64,000 nt of DNA from Paramecium tetraurelia. Lineage: Eukaryota > Ciliophora > Oligohymenophorea > Peniculida > Parameciidae. Below the pieces are notes generated by a model, which saw nothing but the letters and a program-made list of their open reading frames with translations, had not been told where the DNA came from and searched no databases. Position numbers and translations under genes: made by a program. Below are positions 51,171 to 61,660 of this stretch, in pieces (position 1 is the first letter of the stretch; every line of letters starts with the position of its first letter). Location: positions 559,933 through 623,932 of the forward strand of contig NW_001799011.1 in assembly GCF_000165425.1 (NCBI RefSeq), given 5' to 3'.

Positions 51171-52439
51171 GATCTAAAAACTCAGATCTGGATATAAAAG
51201 GCAAATAAATCTCAACCGGAATATCTCTTCTTTTTGGTAATTTTTTATCTATTTAATTAATTTACTATTAAGGCTAATCTTATTTTACTTTCGGTTAACC
51301 AAATAATTCTATCACTACTTCTTAAGGTTTTTGTTGGCATTTCTATATTAGAAATAATATTACTTTCTTTTAAATATCTTCTCTCATGAATTTCTATTAT
51401 TCCTCTCGAGATAATTTTTTATTTTAAGTGTATTCATCATTTTTTATAACAACTTAATGTTATTGTTTCTCTAATTTTACAATTATCTTTACTTTGCATA
51501 GGTTAAACAGGTATTTTTACGATTTGTTGTTACTTAATGTTTAATTATTTAATTCTATTTTGGATTAAAGCATTTTCTAAATTATGATTAAATGATATAC
51601 ATAAGATTTATTCTATAGTTGGTCTCTTATTTGCATCCAATTACAAAAGCTATTATATTAAATTTTTCATATTTTATGAATATTACTAAGCACTTATTGG
51701 TTATATTTTTGCTTTCATGATCTTATTGGCTAGAGCTGGTAATGAATCAGCAGTAAATGGATATTTAAATGTACACATTTCATAGAGAAGTACTCCCAAA
51801 GACCATATGTCACTTTTATATGAATAAGGTTAATTTTGTATTATTTCTGGAGAAATATAATAGGGGGTTCCTATAAATGTGGTTGCCAAATCTTATTCCA
51901 CTGATCTAGCAATTCCAAAATCTCCCAATTTGATTTTGTCTTCATGTAAAAAAACATTTTCAGATTTTATATCTCTATGAATTATCTTTTAAGAATGTAC
52001 GCATTGCAAAGCTAAACATAATTATGTAAACCAATCAACTATTTATGCTTCAGGCAAAGGCTGTGTTCTTGATTTTAGATATTAGCCTAGGGTACCATCT
52101 AATAAATTACTATTAAAGTATATTACTATTTGCATATTCCATAATTAAACATAATCTATCCTTATTATCTATGAAGGTTTCTACATATTAGATGATGTTA
52201 TCATGTCTTAGATTTTATAATATTGATGCTTCTGTATTTGCCGAAACTGATTAAGGTACTACTTTCATAACATATTTGATTTCATCTTAATCATCAGATG
52301 AAACAAGATAGGCTTTACCATATGCTCCAACTCCCAACAATTTAACCTTTTTATATTATTTAATTTAAGTCTCGTTCACTTAACAATCATTAGTGATGCA
52401 CGATTCATCATCATTGATTATTCTGCTGTCATCCTCCAT
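50659..52439 (-). CDS. NEK-family protein kinase with long polyQ insert
   Basis: Ser/Thr kinase domain at the N-terminus: [79 protein letters not shown]. The HRDIKxxNxFL and GTPYYxSPE forms are typical of NIMA-related kinases. A 28-nt intron lies after MEYAN and a 22-nt one near 51500. The C-terminal half is Gln/Lys-rich coiled coil with a run of 26 Gln (see repeat) and ends at TGA 50659-50661. NEKs in ciliates act on cilia length and basal bodies; role here inferred. Confidence 0.85.
51094..51171 (-). repeat. (TAA)25 microsatellite coding polyglutamine
   Basis: On the minus strand one CAA and 25 consecutive TAA codons, in frame with the NEK kinase, giving 26 Gln. Read with the standard code it would be a wall of stops. 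Confidence 0.9.
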
Positions 52440-52512
52440 TTTATAATATTAAATTTATAATGGAAATTTATCATTGCTAATTAACTATATAAAAATATCA
52501 TTAATTTCAAAA

Positions 52513-53008
52513 TCATTGCTGCTTCTCGTAATTTTTGAAAGTTAAAAATGCTGATAAGCTGAATAGCAATTCAAAGATGATAAATATCAAACCAATCACA
52601 TTTATTATTATTTCCAAAATAACCACATAGGTTTACAACACTATAAAAAATATGTAAAAGAATATGCAAGGGAAAATTAGTAAAACAAACCTAAAATAGA
52701 AATATCCTAATACCATAAAATTTAGGATGGAGATTCTGTTTTATTGCCTATTGATCCTAATATCAATCGAGGAAATTGGCAAAATGCTAATAGAAACTGC
52801 AAAAATATTTCTATTCCTATTTTATTTGGAGGATAAAATAAACCATAACCTTTGTAAATAAAGACAATTATTTCGATTATGAAATAGATGTACTAAATAT
52901 GAATATGATTTGTATACTGTAAAAATATAATCAAAATAAAGGAAAGTCTATAATGGAATAGATGCCAAAGGTCTTTTTTCGTCGCTAATATTAGTTGCTT
53001 CCTTCATT
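52513..53008 (-). CDS. TMEM216/TMEM80-like transition-zone membrane protein
   Basis: About 145 residues with four hydrophobic spans. MKEATNISDEKRPLASIPLQ, span 1 TFLYFDYIF, then EIIVFIYKGYGLFYPPNKIG, FLQFLLAFCQFPRLILGSIG, NKTES, FVLLIFPCIFFYIFFIVLQT, YVVILEIIINVIGLIFII. The IYKG..LPYP, E..R...G..GN.TE and LQTYVxxLExIIN pattern is that of the TMEM216/TMEM17/TMEM80 family of the ciliary transition zone. Introns of 25 and 23 nt. Family size fits. Confidence 0.78.
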
Positions 53009-53424
53009 TGCAAATTTTGAAATTAAAATAATGTGTATTTTTTATAAATAAAAATAAAATCAGGAGGAAAATCTTTAATGATCTGCAATTTTTCCAAGGG
53101 TCTTAATAATCTGTTTCTCTAATTTTGAATCTTCACCCAGTAAACCCATATAAAAGATTACTAATAATAATTAACTAAAGAGTTACAATGATTTGCATAC
53201 AATCTCACATCTTAATGCACCTTCAAAATTCTTTTAGATATTTAGTGAAGATATAAGAAATAATTTTCATATCTACTCTTCAATTTTTTTTTTGAATTCA
53301 ATATTTTTGTTAATTAGATATATATAAAATTATTATTTGATGCATGAAGAATCGAAAATTTTACTATTTACTAATAATATAATAGCATGATATAATCATA
53401 ACAATTCTAGCTAAGTCAAATGTT
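53009..53424. other. AT-rich intergenic DNA
   Basis: Between the TMEM216-like start and the SNARE stop. No coding signal. Confidence 0.5.
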
Positions 53425-54116
53425 TCACATATGCATAAAAAGAATTATTAGAATTGCTAATAAAATGATTCCACACACAACAAATAATACTAATTTGTTA
53501 TTCCTTATTCGATTTTACATTGTTTTAATTAATGCATATGAATTACTTAATGCATCTCTAATAGCTAAAATTATTATAGATATATCTACGCTATTATTTT
53601 TCGATATTATTAGATAACTTATCTGTTTGTCTACGAAGATTAAGTTAAATGTCATTTGCTTCCTTTTCTACTCCATAAATAACCATCTTAGCATCTTATA
53701 ATTTCATATTTTAATCATATAATTATTCTTGCTCTTTAAGAAGTTTTTACCTTTAGTAATCCTTACCAAATAAGAGTTCTTTGGATGTTTAAGTTTCATA
53801 CTTAGATTTCATTTAAGTATAAACCTTATTCATTTCATCCAATTTTCTTTTTTGCAAAATAAATTACTATTTTAAATTATCTTTAATATTCTTTGCATAA
53901 CCTTATAGTTCCACTTCCATTTATTTTAACTTTGATTATCATAATATTTACATTTTCATTTGCTGAATCAATACAACTTTGTGCTTCCTTCAATGCAAAA
54001 TTTTTATCTTCTTGAATATCAATAGTAGTAAGAATTTGTTGCAGCTTTTTACAGATTACAGTAACTTCTTCATCACAATTTACAAATAATTCTGAGGATT
54101 CAGATAACTATGACAT
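53425..54116 (-). CDS. Vti1-like Qb-SNARE, tail-anchored
   Basis: MSQLSESSELFVNCDEEVTV begins an N-terminal helical bundle; the SNARE helix runs through DAKMVIYGVEKEANDIQLNL, RRQTDKLSNNIEK, then a 25-nt intron and AIRDALSNSYALIKTMQNRI, followed by RNNKL and a C-terminal membrane anchor VLFVVCGIILLAILIILFMH. Heptads end in the usual R(I)xxNK before the anchor, the Vti1/membrin pattern. About 205 residues. Acts in Golgi-endosome fusion if Vti1-like; Qb assignment is by pattern. Confidence 0.68.
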
Positions 54117-54288
54117 TATTAAAATTATATTAATTATTTATCAAATATTTGATCTTGAATGATTCTTGATACCCTGTTATAATAATAAACTTTATATTGA
54201 ATAAAAATCAAAATTTGAATAATTATTAAAATTTTATGTAAACCTATTACAAACTTGAGATCCTCATGACGTGTATGAGGTAAATTGT

Positions 54289-54636
54289 TCAGTTTTAGTG
54301 AATAACACTAGAAGGCGCTTGGATCAAAACTGAAGATCCTGATATCATAAAATTTGTTTAGATTTTTCGCATGGCAAATGCCATAGGGTAATATTCATAT
54401 TTCAATTAATATGAGAAGTTTATTTAAATATTAAACTTATACTAGTTAACTATAAACTTTAGCATTTCTGCTTTAAATTCATTACTATTTCTACCTGGAA
54501 TAGTAAATAAAAATATACTTTTTATTATTAAAGTATCTCTAGCTCTATATCAAAAACAATTTTTATTTCTTGATAATCCTCTCAAATTGAGAAATAATTA
54601 TTCTGGATTATACCTAAGTTTTGCTTTAGAGGACAT
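54289..54636 (-). CDS. Small protein of unknown function
   Basis: MSSKAKLRYNPEQLFLNLRG, then an in-frame TGA, then a frame continuing TLIIKSIFLFTIPGRNSNEF and ending SGSSVLIQAPSSVIHQN. A 21-nt GTT..AG intron (a multiple of three holding the TGA) would join them; otherwise TGA sits where Trp would fit (CF-W-YRARD). About 108 residues. The block KYEYYPMAFAMRKIQTNFMI looks conserved. No family recognised. Confidence 0.42.
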
Positions 54637-54723
54637 AAATCATTCATTCAATAAAATTTAATTCAATTTTTGGGTTTCTAAGATTTTCTTTAAAGAAAAA
54701 TACAGAAATATTGAACAAAATTC

Positions 54724-55395
54724 TCATAAATCTTTATATAGCTCATATAAAACAACTAAAGTCTCTTCTTGCAATATGGGAATCAATCTTTTATATAATT
54801 CTTATTAAGAGAATTTAATAATCTCCCGCTATTCCTAATAATGACTCTAGTATATATATTTTTCGCAAAGAAGATTTGTCAAATCTACCAAGGCACTTAA
54901 ATCATTTTCACAGCCAATCATAATTACTTCTTTTCTCTCATAAAACAATTCTAATCCTTTTTAATTAGAAAAATTATTTCTTTCTTTTTCTTCAACTTAG
55001 AATGTAAAACTATTTAAAAAGCAGTTCAAAATCAATGCTTTTTCATTTGTCATTTAAATCTTAATAATAACATCAAAGTAGTCCTCTAAATCATGTCCAT
55101 CAAATTAATTTAGATATTATAATATTAGGTCATTTTGATTTTCATACTAACTTGGCCAAAATATTTTTGCTCTATTAAACTTTTTTTGGTTCAAAAAGCT
55201 TAATTTATAAATCTCATCTGATATTGTTCTGACATACCACTCTAACGTTGAAGTTAATATACTAAAAGGAAGAATTAAATTAGAGGGATTCACATTCCTT
55301 ATCAATTCAGCAACTTCATCTGCGTCTAAATATTGATTATGCTGATTTGCAGCCGAAGATTAAACTTCATGGTGCTTTTTGATTTTTTAATTCAT
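54724..55395 (-). CDS. Protein of unknown function
   Basis: Single exon of 223 residues: MNQKIKKHHEVQSSAANQHN, then mixed helical sequence (DEVAELIRNVNPSNLILPFS; FWPSQYENQNDLILQYLNQF; ALVDLTNLLCEKYIYQSHYQ). No signal peptide, span or motif I can name. The long open frame with balanced residues supports real coding. Confidence 0.6.
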
Positions 55396-55749
55396 ATCAA
55401 TCAATTTTATATTTAATTATACAATCATATTTCTATAATACTTATAATTATTTATTTCATAAATATTTATTCATAAATATTTTATAAAACTAAATATGGA
55501 TTTCATCTAGATTAAGGCTTCCATAATTATATTTTAGCTAGAATAATTTAATCTTCACTACTGTTAAAAGCATTTTCACCAAATCTTCAATATCTTTGAA
55601 ACGTCAAGTTCTTCCAGGCTTAGAATTACTTACTACTCATAAACCTGTAATTTATTCCATTTCTTATATTAAATTATATTGATTTTAATGACTAGTTTTT
55701 AAATATATATGATTTTTCAAAAGTAATAATATCATTATATTCTATGTTT
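55396..55749. other. Intergenic, no clear gene
   Basis: Open stretches exist on both strands (for example RFKDIEDLVKMLLTVVKIKL on minus) but no start-to-stop model with plausible introns was found. Confidence 0.4.
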
Positions 55750-56289
55750 TCAAACTCTATAAAAGGCCTCTACTTTAACTATATTTGTTGATTATGAAGA
55801 AGTGTTTCCGTTTCTGTTATATATTCTAAATAGCTAAACAATCTGAACAGGAAATTTAATATGAACGATTGCTGATGCAGACACTGAATCAAAAATAATT
55901 GTCTCCTTTTCAGAGTATATAGCATATACGATAAGATTGTAATATCGTGTTTCTCCATCCCATAGCCATAAAATAAGATTATTCAATTCATAATTTTATC
56001 TCAAATTTATTATTAAGGAATAACTAATGCTGCAATAAGTACCTTTTAGATCAAGTGAATTTTCATAAATCTCATTTCTAAAAAGTATTCCTGTCGATTT
56101 TCCCGATCCGTTAAATAAGTTTTATTTTCTACTTGCCAACAAAGAGCCATTCTCATAACTTATAACATTTTTGTTATTGCCTCTCAGAATGGATTTGAGC
56201 TACTTTACTCTTTAGCAACCATAAACCTAGCTATATGATTAAGATATTAGGAATGTAATCAACAATAATGATAAATAAAATTTATACAT
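55750..56289 (-). CDS. Small secreted protein, family copy 3
   Basis: Single exon, 179 residues, signal peptide MYKFYLSLLLITFLISQSYS. Shares the family frame: SILRGNNKNVISYENGSLLA, SLIINLRQNYELNNLILWLW, IVHIKFPVQIVQLFRIYN, and ends VKVEAFYRV in place of IKIQAFYAF. It is the most diverged of the three copies and carries a Cys in VYGCQRV and one in GTYCSISYS. Confidence 0.62.
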
Positions 56290-57026
56290 CACAAAATATC
56301 TCAATAATTTAGTTTATATACTGTAGGAAATTTAGAATAATTTATCAATAAAGTTATTAATAGTGAATTTATTGAATTAGATCACATATATGCAATTATC
56401 TTTTAATTAAGGCAATAAAATATGTCATAATTTTTCTCTGACTAATCCCAAATAGATCTGCAACTATTACAAATAAAATATTTAAAGAATCTTACCTAAT
56501 TAGATTTCTTAAAAACCTTAAAAAGTTATTCAATGTATATTTAAAAATACACGTCTTTCTGCGAATCAAATAAAAACAATTGTTTTTTATGATCAAATAA
56601 GTACTTTTTGAAAAAAATTAGCACTATTTGAAAGGGACATATTATTTAATTTTGATCTAATTTTATAATCGTAAAGATTTCATTTTGATATAAATTATAG
56701 GATTAATAAATATTATGTTCCTAATTAGAATATTGAATGAGATAAATTTTAATATTATCGAGTTTTTAATTTTGACTCTATCTCAGTAAATGAACAGAGT
56801 ATTATAATTACTATCCTATAAATGCATTAAATTTTGAATACGGAGTCTTTTCACTCTCTTTATCAATAATTTTTTTTTAATTGAATGGAGGATTGATTTG
56901 ACATTGTTATAGTGCTACAAGAGAGCTAACCCTTGAGTTTGTTGATCTAATTAGAAAAAATATAGATTATAAAAAAAGATGATATAAGGGTAATTTAAAA
57001 TAATATGATATTAAATATTAATTTTT
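56290..57026. other. AT-rich divergent promoter region
   Basis: About 740 nt between the starts of secreted copy 3 (minus) and dynamin (plus). No coding signal or repeat noted. Confidence 0.5.
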
Positions 57027-59841
57027 ATGTCAAATTCAGAAGGTGTGAGCTTATTAGAAAATTTAAGAAAAGTTATCACATTAGTGGATCAATTAAGAGA
57101 TATTGGTTTAAATGATTATATCAAATTGCCAAGAATTGTTGTTTTGGGTATTCAATCTGCAGGAAAGTCTTCTTTACTAGAACATATAGTTGGAATAGAT
57201 TTTCTCCCTAGAGGATCTGTAATTCTTTTGTTATTGAATTTAGGGTGTTGTAACAAGAAGACCATTAGAATTGCGTTTATCTAATGCTCCAGCTAGCGTT
57301 TGTCCCACACCAACAGCAGAGTTTGTTGAAGAAATCAAGGGCAAAAAGTTCACTAATTTTGAAGAAGTTCGGAAATAAATAAACGAGTTGACTGATAAGG
57401 TATGCGGATAGGCTAAAAACATTATAGACAAGCCTATAATTTTAGCAGTCCAAGGACCTAATTGTCCTGATCTAACTTTAGTAGGTATCGAAAAATCTTA
57501 AATTTTTAAATTAGATCTTCCAGGAATCACTCGTATACCAATTGCAGGTTAGCCCACAAATATTGAAGAAATAACAACCAATATGGCTAAAAGATATTGT
57601 GAAGACAAATCAGCCATCATATTATGTGTTGTTGCTGCGAATGCTGATATGACTACATCTGATGCATTGTTGTTGGCCAAGAAATTAGATCCAGATGGTA
57701 TTATTCAAACTTAATTATCAAAGGTGTTCGAACAATCGGAGTCTTGACTAAAATTGATATTATGGATTAGGGAACGAATGCATTCAAAATGCTTAAAGGA
57801 GAAGAAGTGCCATTAAAATATGGGTACGTTGGAGTGAAATTGAGATCCTAATAAGAAATCAATGATAATATTCCTATTATCTAAGCTGTTCTTAGAGAAA
57901 AAAACTTTTTTGCAAACCATCCTGTGTATTCCACTATACCAGGAGAAATCTTTGGAACTCAGGTTCTGACTAGAAAATTAACTACAATTCTCTACAGAAG
58001 AATTAGAAGTTTCCTTCCAGAGTTAATGAAAGAGATAAATAATAGAGTTGGCAAAATCTAAGTTAGATTAGATGTCTTGGGTCCAGGTCTGCCAATCGAA
58101 GATTCTGTAAATTTAAATTCTATCATTTTAGGATAAAATGCATTATATTTGGAAGTTAATACATGAGTTCTCAGTTAGATTTAGAAACTCAATTACAGGA
58201 TCTTATTAAAAGGTTAAATCAGCAAGGAAAAATGATTTCTTCCAAGTTCCTGCTGGAGCCAAAATAAAACTCTTATTTTAAGAATTATATGATGAGTTTA
58301 ATGACCTTGATTACCTAGCATTAAAGAAATATTCTGAAGATGATATTACATAAGTTATCCAGAAATATTCAGCATTAACTATTCCTGGATTTCTTCCTGT
58401 TGATGCATTTTATGCACTATTGAATCCAGAATTAAAAAGATTGCAATAACCAGCCTTCAACATTATTGACGAAGCTTATTCAATTCTTGAAGAATACGCA
58501 ATAGCAATCTTGGATGATTAATTATAAACGTAATTTAATATTTCATTATTTAGAATTCCATCTGTGCTTAAAATGTTGGAGGAATAGGTTCTTGAAATTA
58601 TCTAAGAGTGCAAATAAAATGCCTAAAACTCTGTGTAGGATATTTTGGATGCTGAAATGAACTATGTCTTCACAAATGACTTTAATTATTTGGCTGGCAA
58701 ATAGTATATTAGATTTGGTAAACCTGCCAAAGAAGCTTAACCTGTTAAAGGATAGTATATGGTGGCCGAATTAAAAAATAAAATTGAACATTATTTTAAA
58801 TTAGTTGTTAGATCAACAAGGGATAATATTCCTAAATTAGTTGGTTACTTTTTAGTGAAGGGATGCTAAGTAATTATCCATTATTAATCATAGACTAAAA
58901 TGCTTATGTAATTACAATAAAATTTAATGTAAAACCAATATCTGCTCTAAGCAATAAGTGAAGATTAAAATATAGTAGAAGAGAGAAAAAAATTAAATAA
59001 AGAAGTTGAGACTTTTAGAAATGCATAAAAAATCATTAAAAGAGATCCTGAGTATCATATAATATTATAATAGTCTCTCCGAATATATCTTATCTGCTTA
59101 AGAAGATTTGGCTGCTGAATAATAATAATAATAATAATAGTAATAACTCTAGTAAAATAAGCCTTAATAATAGTAATAATAACAATAAAAATAAGATCCA
59201 AAGACTTAAGCCAACACTTAGAAATAAGAACCAAACAAAGCTCCTATCGTTCAAACATCTAATGATACTTCTAAAAATTCAATGTCTGATGCACAATAAT
59301 AAAAATAATAATAGTAATAATCATAATAATAGCAATAATAATAATAGTAATAACAAAACCAATAACAGACTTAATAATAACAATCAAAATAACAAACAAA
59401 TCTATTTGGAGGCGCATCAAAAACTCCCTAACCATAAGTGCCATAATAAAACGCTAACCCTTTACAAGCAAATAAGCCATCTTCATCTTAAACATTAACA
59501 TAATAATACAATTAATAGGTTGATAAAAATGTTGCAGCATTTTATGAAGATGAAAGAGTAAAAGAATAAATGAAAAATGCTGGAGGTTAAGCAGCCAAAG
59601 CAGCTGTAAAAAGTTAAATTCCAGGGGCTCCAGATTGGGCTTTAGGTGCTGCCGAAAAAGTAGGATAATAAGTTGCCACTAGTGATGCTGCAAAACAAGC
59701 TGCGATTGTATAAATTTTAGTTATAATTAGAACGCCACTTCAAATTAATTAAAAGTAGATGATTAGACATAATAATAAAATTAATAATAAGGTGCATAAC
59801 CAAAGAAAGGAGGATTATTTGGATTCATTAACAAATCATGA
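57027..59841 (+). CDS. Dynamin-like GTPase with polyQ linker and unusual C-terminus
   Basis: Large membrane-remodelling GTPase. G1 [16 protein letters not shown], switch region FLPRG, then TRRP, G3 DLPGITR, G4 TKIDIMDQG are intact. Introns: 25 nt at 57219-57243, a 30-nt one inside G3, 26 nt before G4, others later. Middle and GED-like helical regions run to about 59.0 kb (QEDLAAEQ). Instead of a PH or Pro-rich domain there is a polyQ/Asn tract of about 90 residues, then a short conserved-looking end: [50 protein letters not shown]. The stop overlaps the convergent small gene by 17 nt. Probably endocytic or organelle fission. Confidence 0.88.
59120..59400 (+). repeat. PolyQ-rich low-complexity coding tract
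   Basis: In the dynamin frame, runs of TAA, TAG and CAA codons coding mostly Gln with Asn, Lys and Ser breaks. Mixed Gln codons, unlike the pure TAA tract in the NEK gene. Confidence 0.85.
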
Positions 59842-60199
59842 TAGAAGCTTTAGACAATTATGTTAAAATTCTATAAATAAAATATTTAATTCCTTTTTTA
59901 GCCTTCTCTATCCTTATTTCTTTGACAATTGTTGAACTTTAAAGAAATTTTCGTATTGTGGTGGAAGAATGTTATTATTGTTTATCATTCAAATAATATT
60001 TTAAATAAGTATTAGATAATTCATAGAGAGATTGTCTATCTGCAATTATAATTGTCAAATCAACATTTTAAATATAATTATTTAATAATTCATATATATT
60101 GAACATCTATTGCCTTGCTTAATCTTTGGTAATCGCCTGTAAATGTGACTTCAAATTCTTAATTTTCTGAAGTTCTTTTGTTATACATTTCAATTTCAT
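59825..60199 (-). CDS. Small helical protein of unknown function
   Basis: Single exon of 124 residues from ATG 60197-60199: MKLKCITKELQKIKNLKSHL, NIYELLNNYIQNVDLTIIIA, RQSLYELSNTYLKYYL, ending in a basic part (KEIRIEKAKKGIKYFIYRIL). Helical and charged. Starts 32 nt past the TMEM184 stop and its own stop lies inside the last codons of dynamin on the other strand. Could instead be distal exons of TMEM184, but I found no intron joining the frames. Confidence 0.45.
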
Positions 60200-60230
60200 G
60201 CACTTTTGATATAAATCTATATTAAATAAT

Positions 60231-61401
60231 TCAAATTAAATACCCAAATTTCTTTGGTTTTATTAATCTAAAATCATGTTAGAATGCTTTCCAATTATCT
60301 GTTAATACTTAGCCAAGCGTTCCAACTTTATTTTCATCTTCAGATATAAAATCTCTGTAAGCAAAGGCAAAAATACTTGCAAGAGTCATGCAAAGCATTT
60401 CTACACAAACTAGAGTGTTCTTGTTAATTATTTTTGATTATTTACTTCTATGGCACTTATGATTGTAGCACTGCTATATTTTGCTTCATCTGGTTCAAAA
60501 CAGCTTGAAATTTCTTCTTCAAAAATTGATAGGGTTAACGATTACCAGAAGGTAAAAAATAACGTTACTTTTATAATCAAGAATTTGAGTAATGGTCTAT
60601 AGAATTAATATAAATTTGTACTTGTATGGTTGTAAAGGATGCTTTAGTGCATAATAAAACAAAATTAGGTAATAGAGTGAGAATGTTTCACTCGTTATGA
60701 TGATAAATTCAAAGCTTGACATCAATCTTTACTTTAAATATGAAATATAAAAATACTGCGTATAACTTATGATGAAATGGGTGCAAAACTATGATTAAAA
60801 TAGTGAGAACAGGTTTCACAACACAATACTAAAGAACAAATTTCTTGCATCTATAAGTGAAATACTTAGCTTTAGCCTTCCTAATGAATTAAATTAATAT
60901 TATACGTAGTTAATAGGTATCTTTCAGTACAGTAATTAACCGGCCACAAATGATGTATTTCTTTTTCATGTTCAATCATTGTTTGATAAACGCGATCATC
61001 GTATAATTGTTTATCCTCTGGATTATATGCCATATAAGAGAACATAAGGTAGAAAAATGTGAACAACAGAAAAGCCAAATAAATATCACGAACCAATTCG
61101 AAATAGGATGCTAAACCCTGTTTACTACTATATTTGAATTTATTCTTACATGAAATTCCATCGACATTATTGAAATTAATCCATAAAAAGGTGCCATCAT
61201 GAGTATAACTAATAGTATAAAGATTATTTTGGTACTTATGATTTTACTTTGAAAAAAGGGCATATTGAAATTCATTAGGTGTCTAATAATTAAATACAAT
61301 GATATCATTAAAGAGATCACCACACATCCTATAGACAGCAATAACCCATCGGTCAGGAGGGTTTCTATACAATCTTCATCACATTTATAAGGGCAAATCA
61401 T
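60231..61401 (-). CDS. TMEM184/organic solute transporter alpha family protein
   Basis: Seven-span family (DUF300). Seen: span GLLLSIGCVVISLMISLYLI, then IRHLMNFNMPFFQSKIISTK, FILLVILMMAPFYGLISIMS, VRDIYLAFLLFTFFYLMFSY, and KFVLQYCVVKPVLTILIIV, the family hallmark. Later LQPYKPLLKFLIIKVTLFFT, ENTLVCVEMLCMTLASIFAF, AYRDFI also match. Introns of 25-26 nt at several joins. The exit at KPKKFGYLI gives the stop 60231; a 27-nt intron there would extend the tail to 60091. Membrane transporter or trafficking protein. Confidence 0.82.
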
Positions 61402-61660
61402 TAAAATTAAATATAATTATAAATATACTTTTCTAATTTTAGAATAACCGATTTCATTTTTAAATCCATTTCATATAGCTCTGAGAAGTCACCTTTAAAA
61501 TATTCATAACAGCAAAAATAAAAAAATATTTGAAAAATTTGTTTCTGTTTTATTTTCTAAGTTTCTGATTGTATTTATCTTCTTAATTCTTTCTACATTA
61601 GAAAAGAAGAATATAAGTACATATTCTTATATAGCAATACATATAAAATTAATATTGTGT

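Noticed and set aside
55497-55834. Plus-strand open frame of about 112 codons under the ciliate code
   Set aside because: Overlaps secreted copy 3 in antisense and has random composition; with one stop codon such lengths occur by chance.
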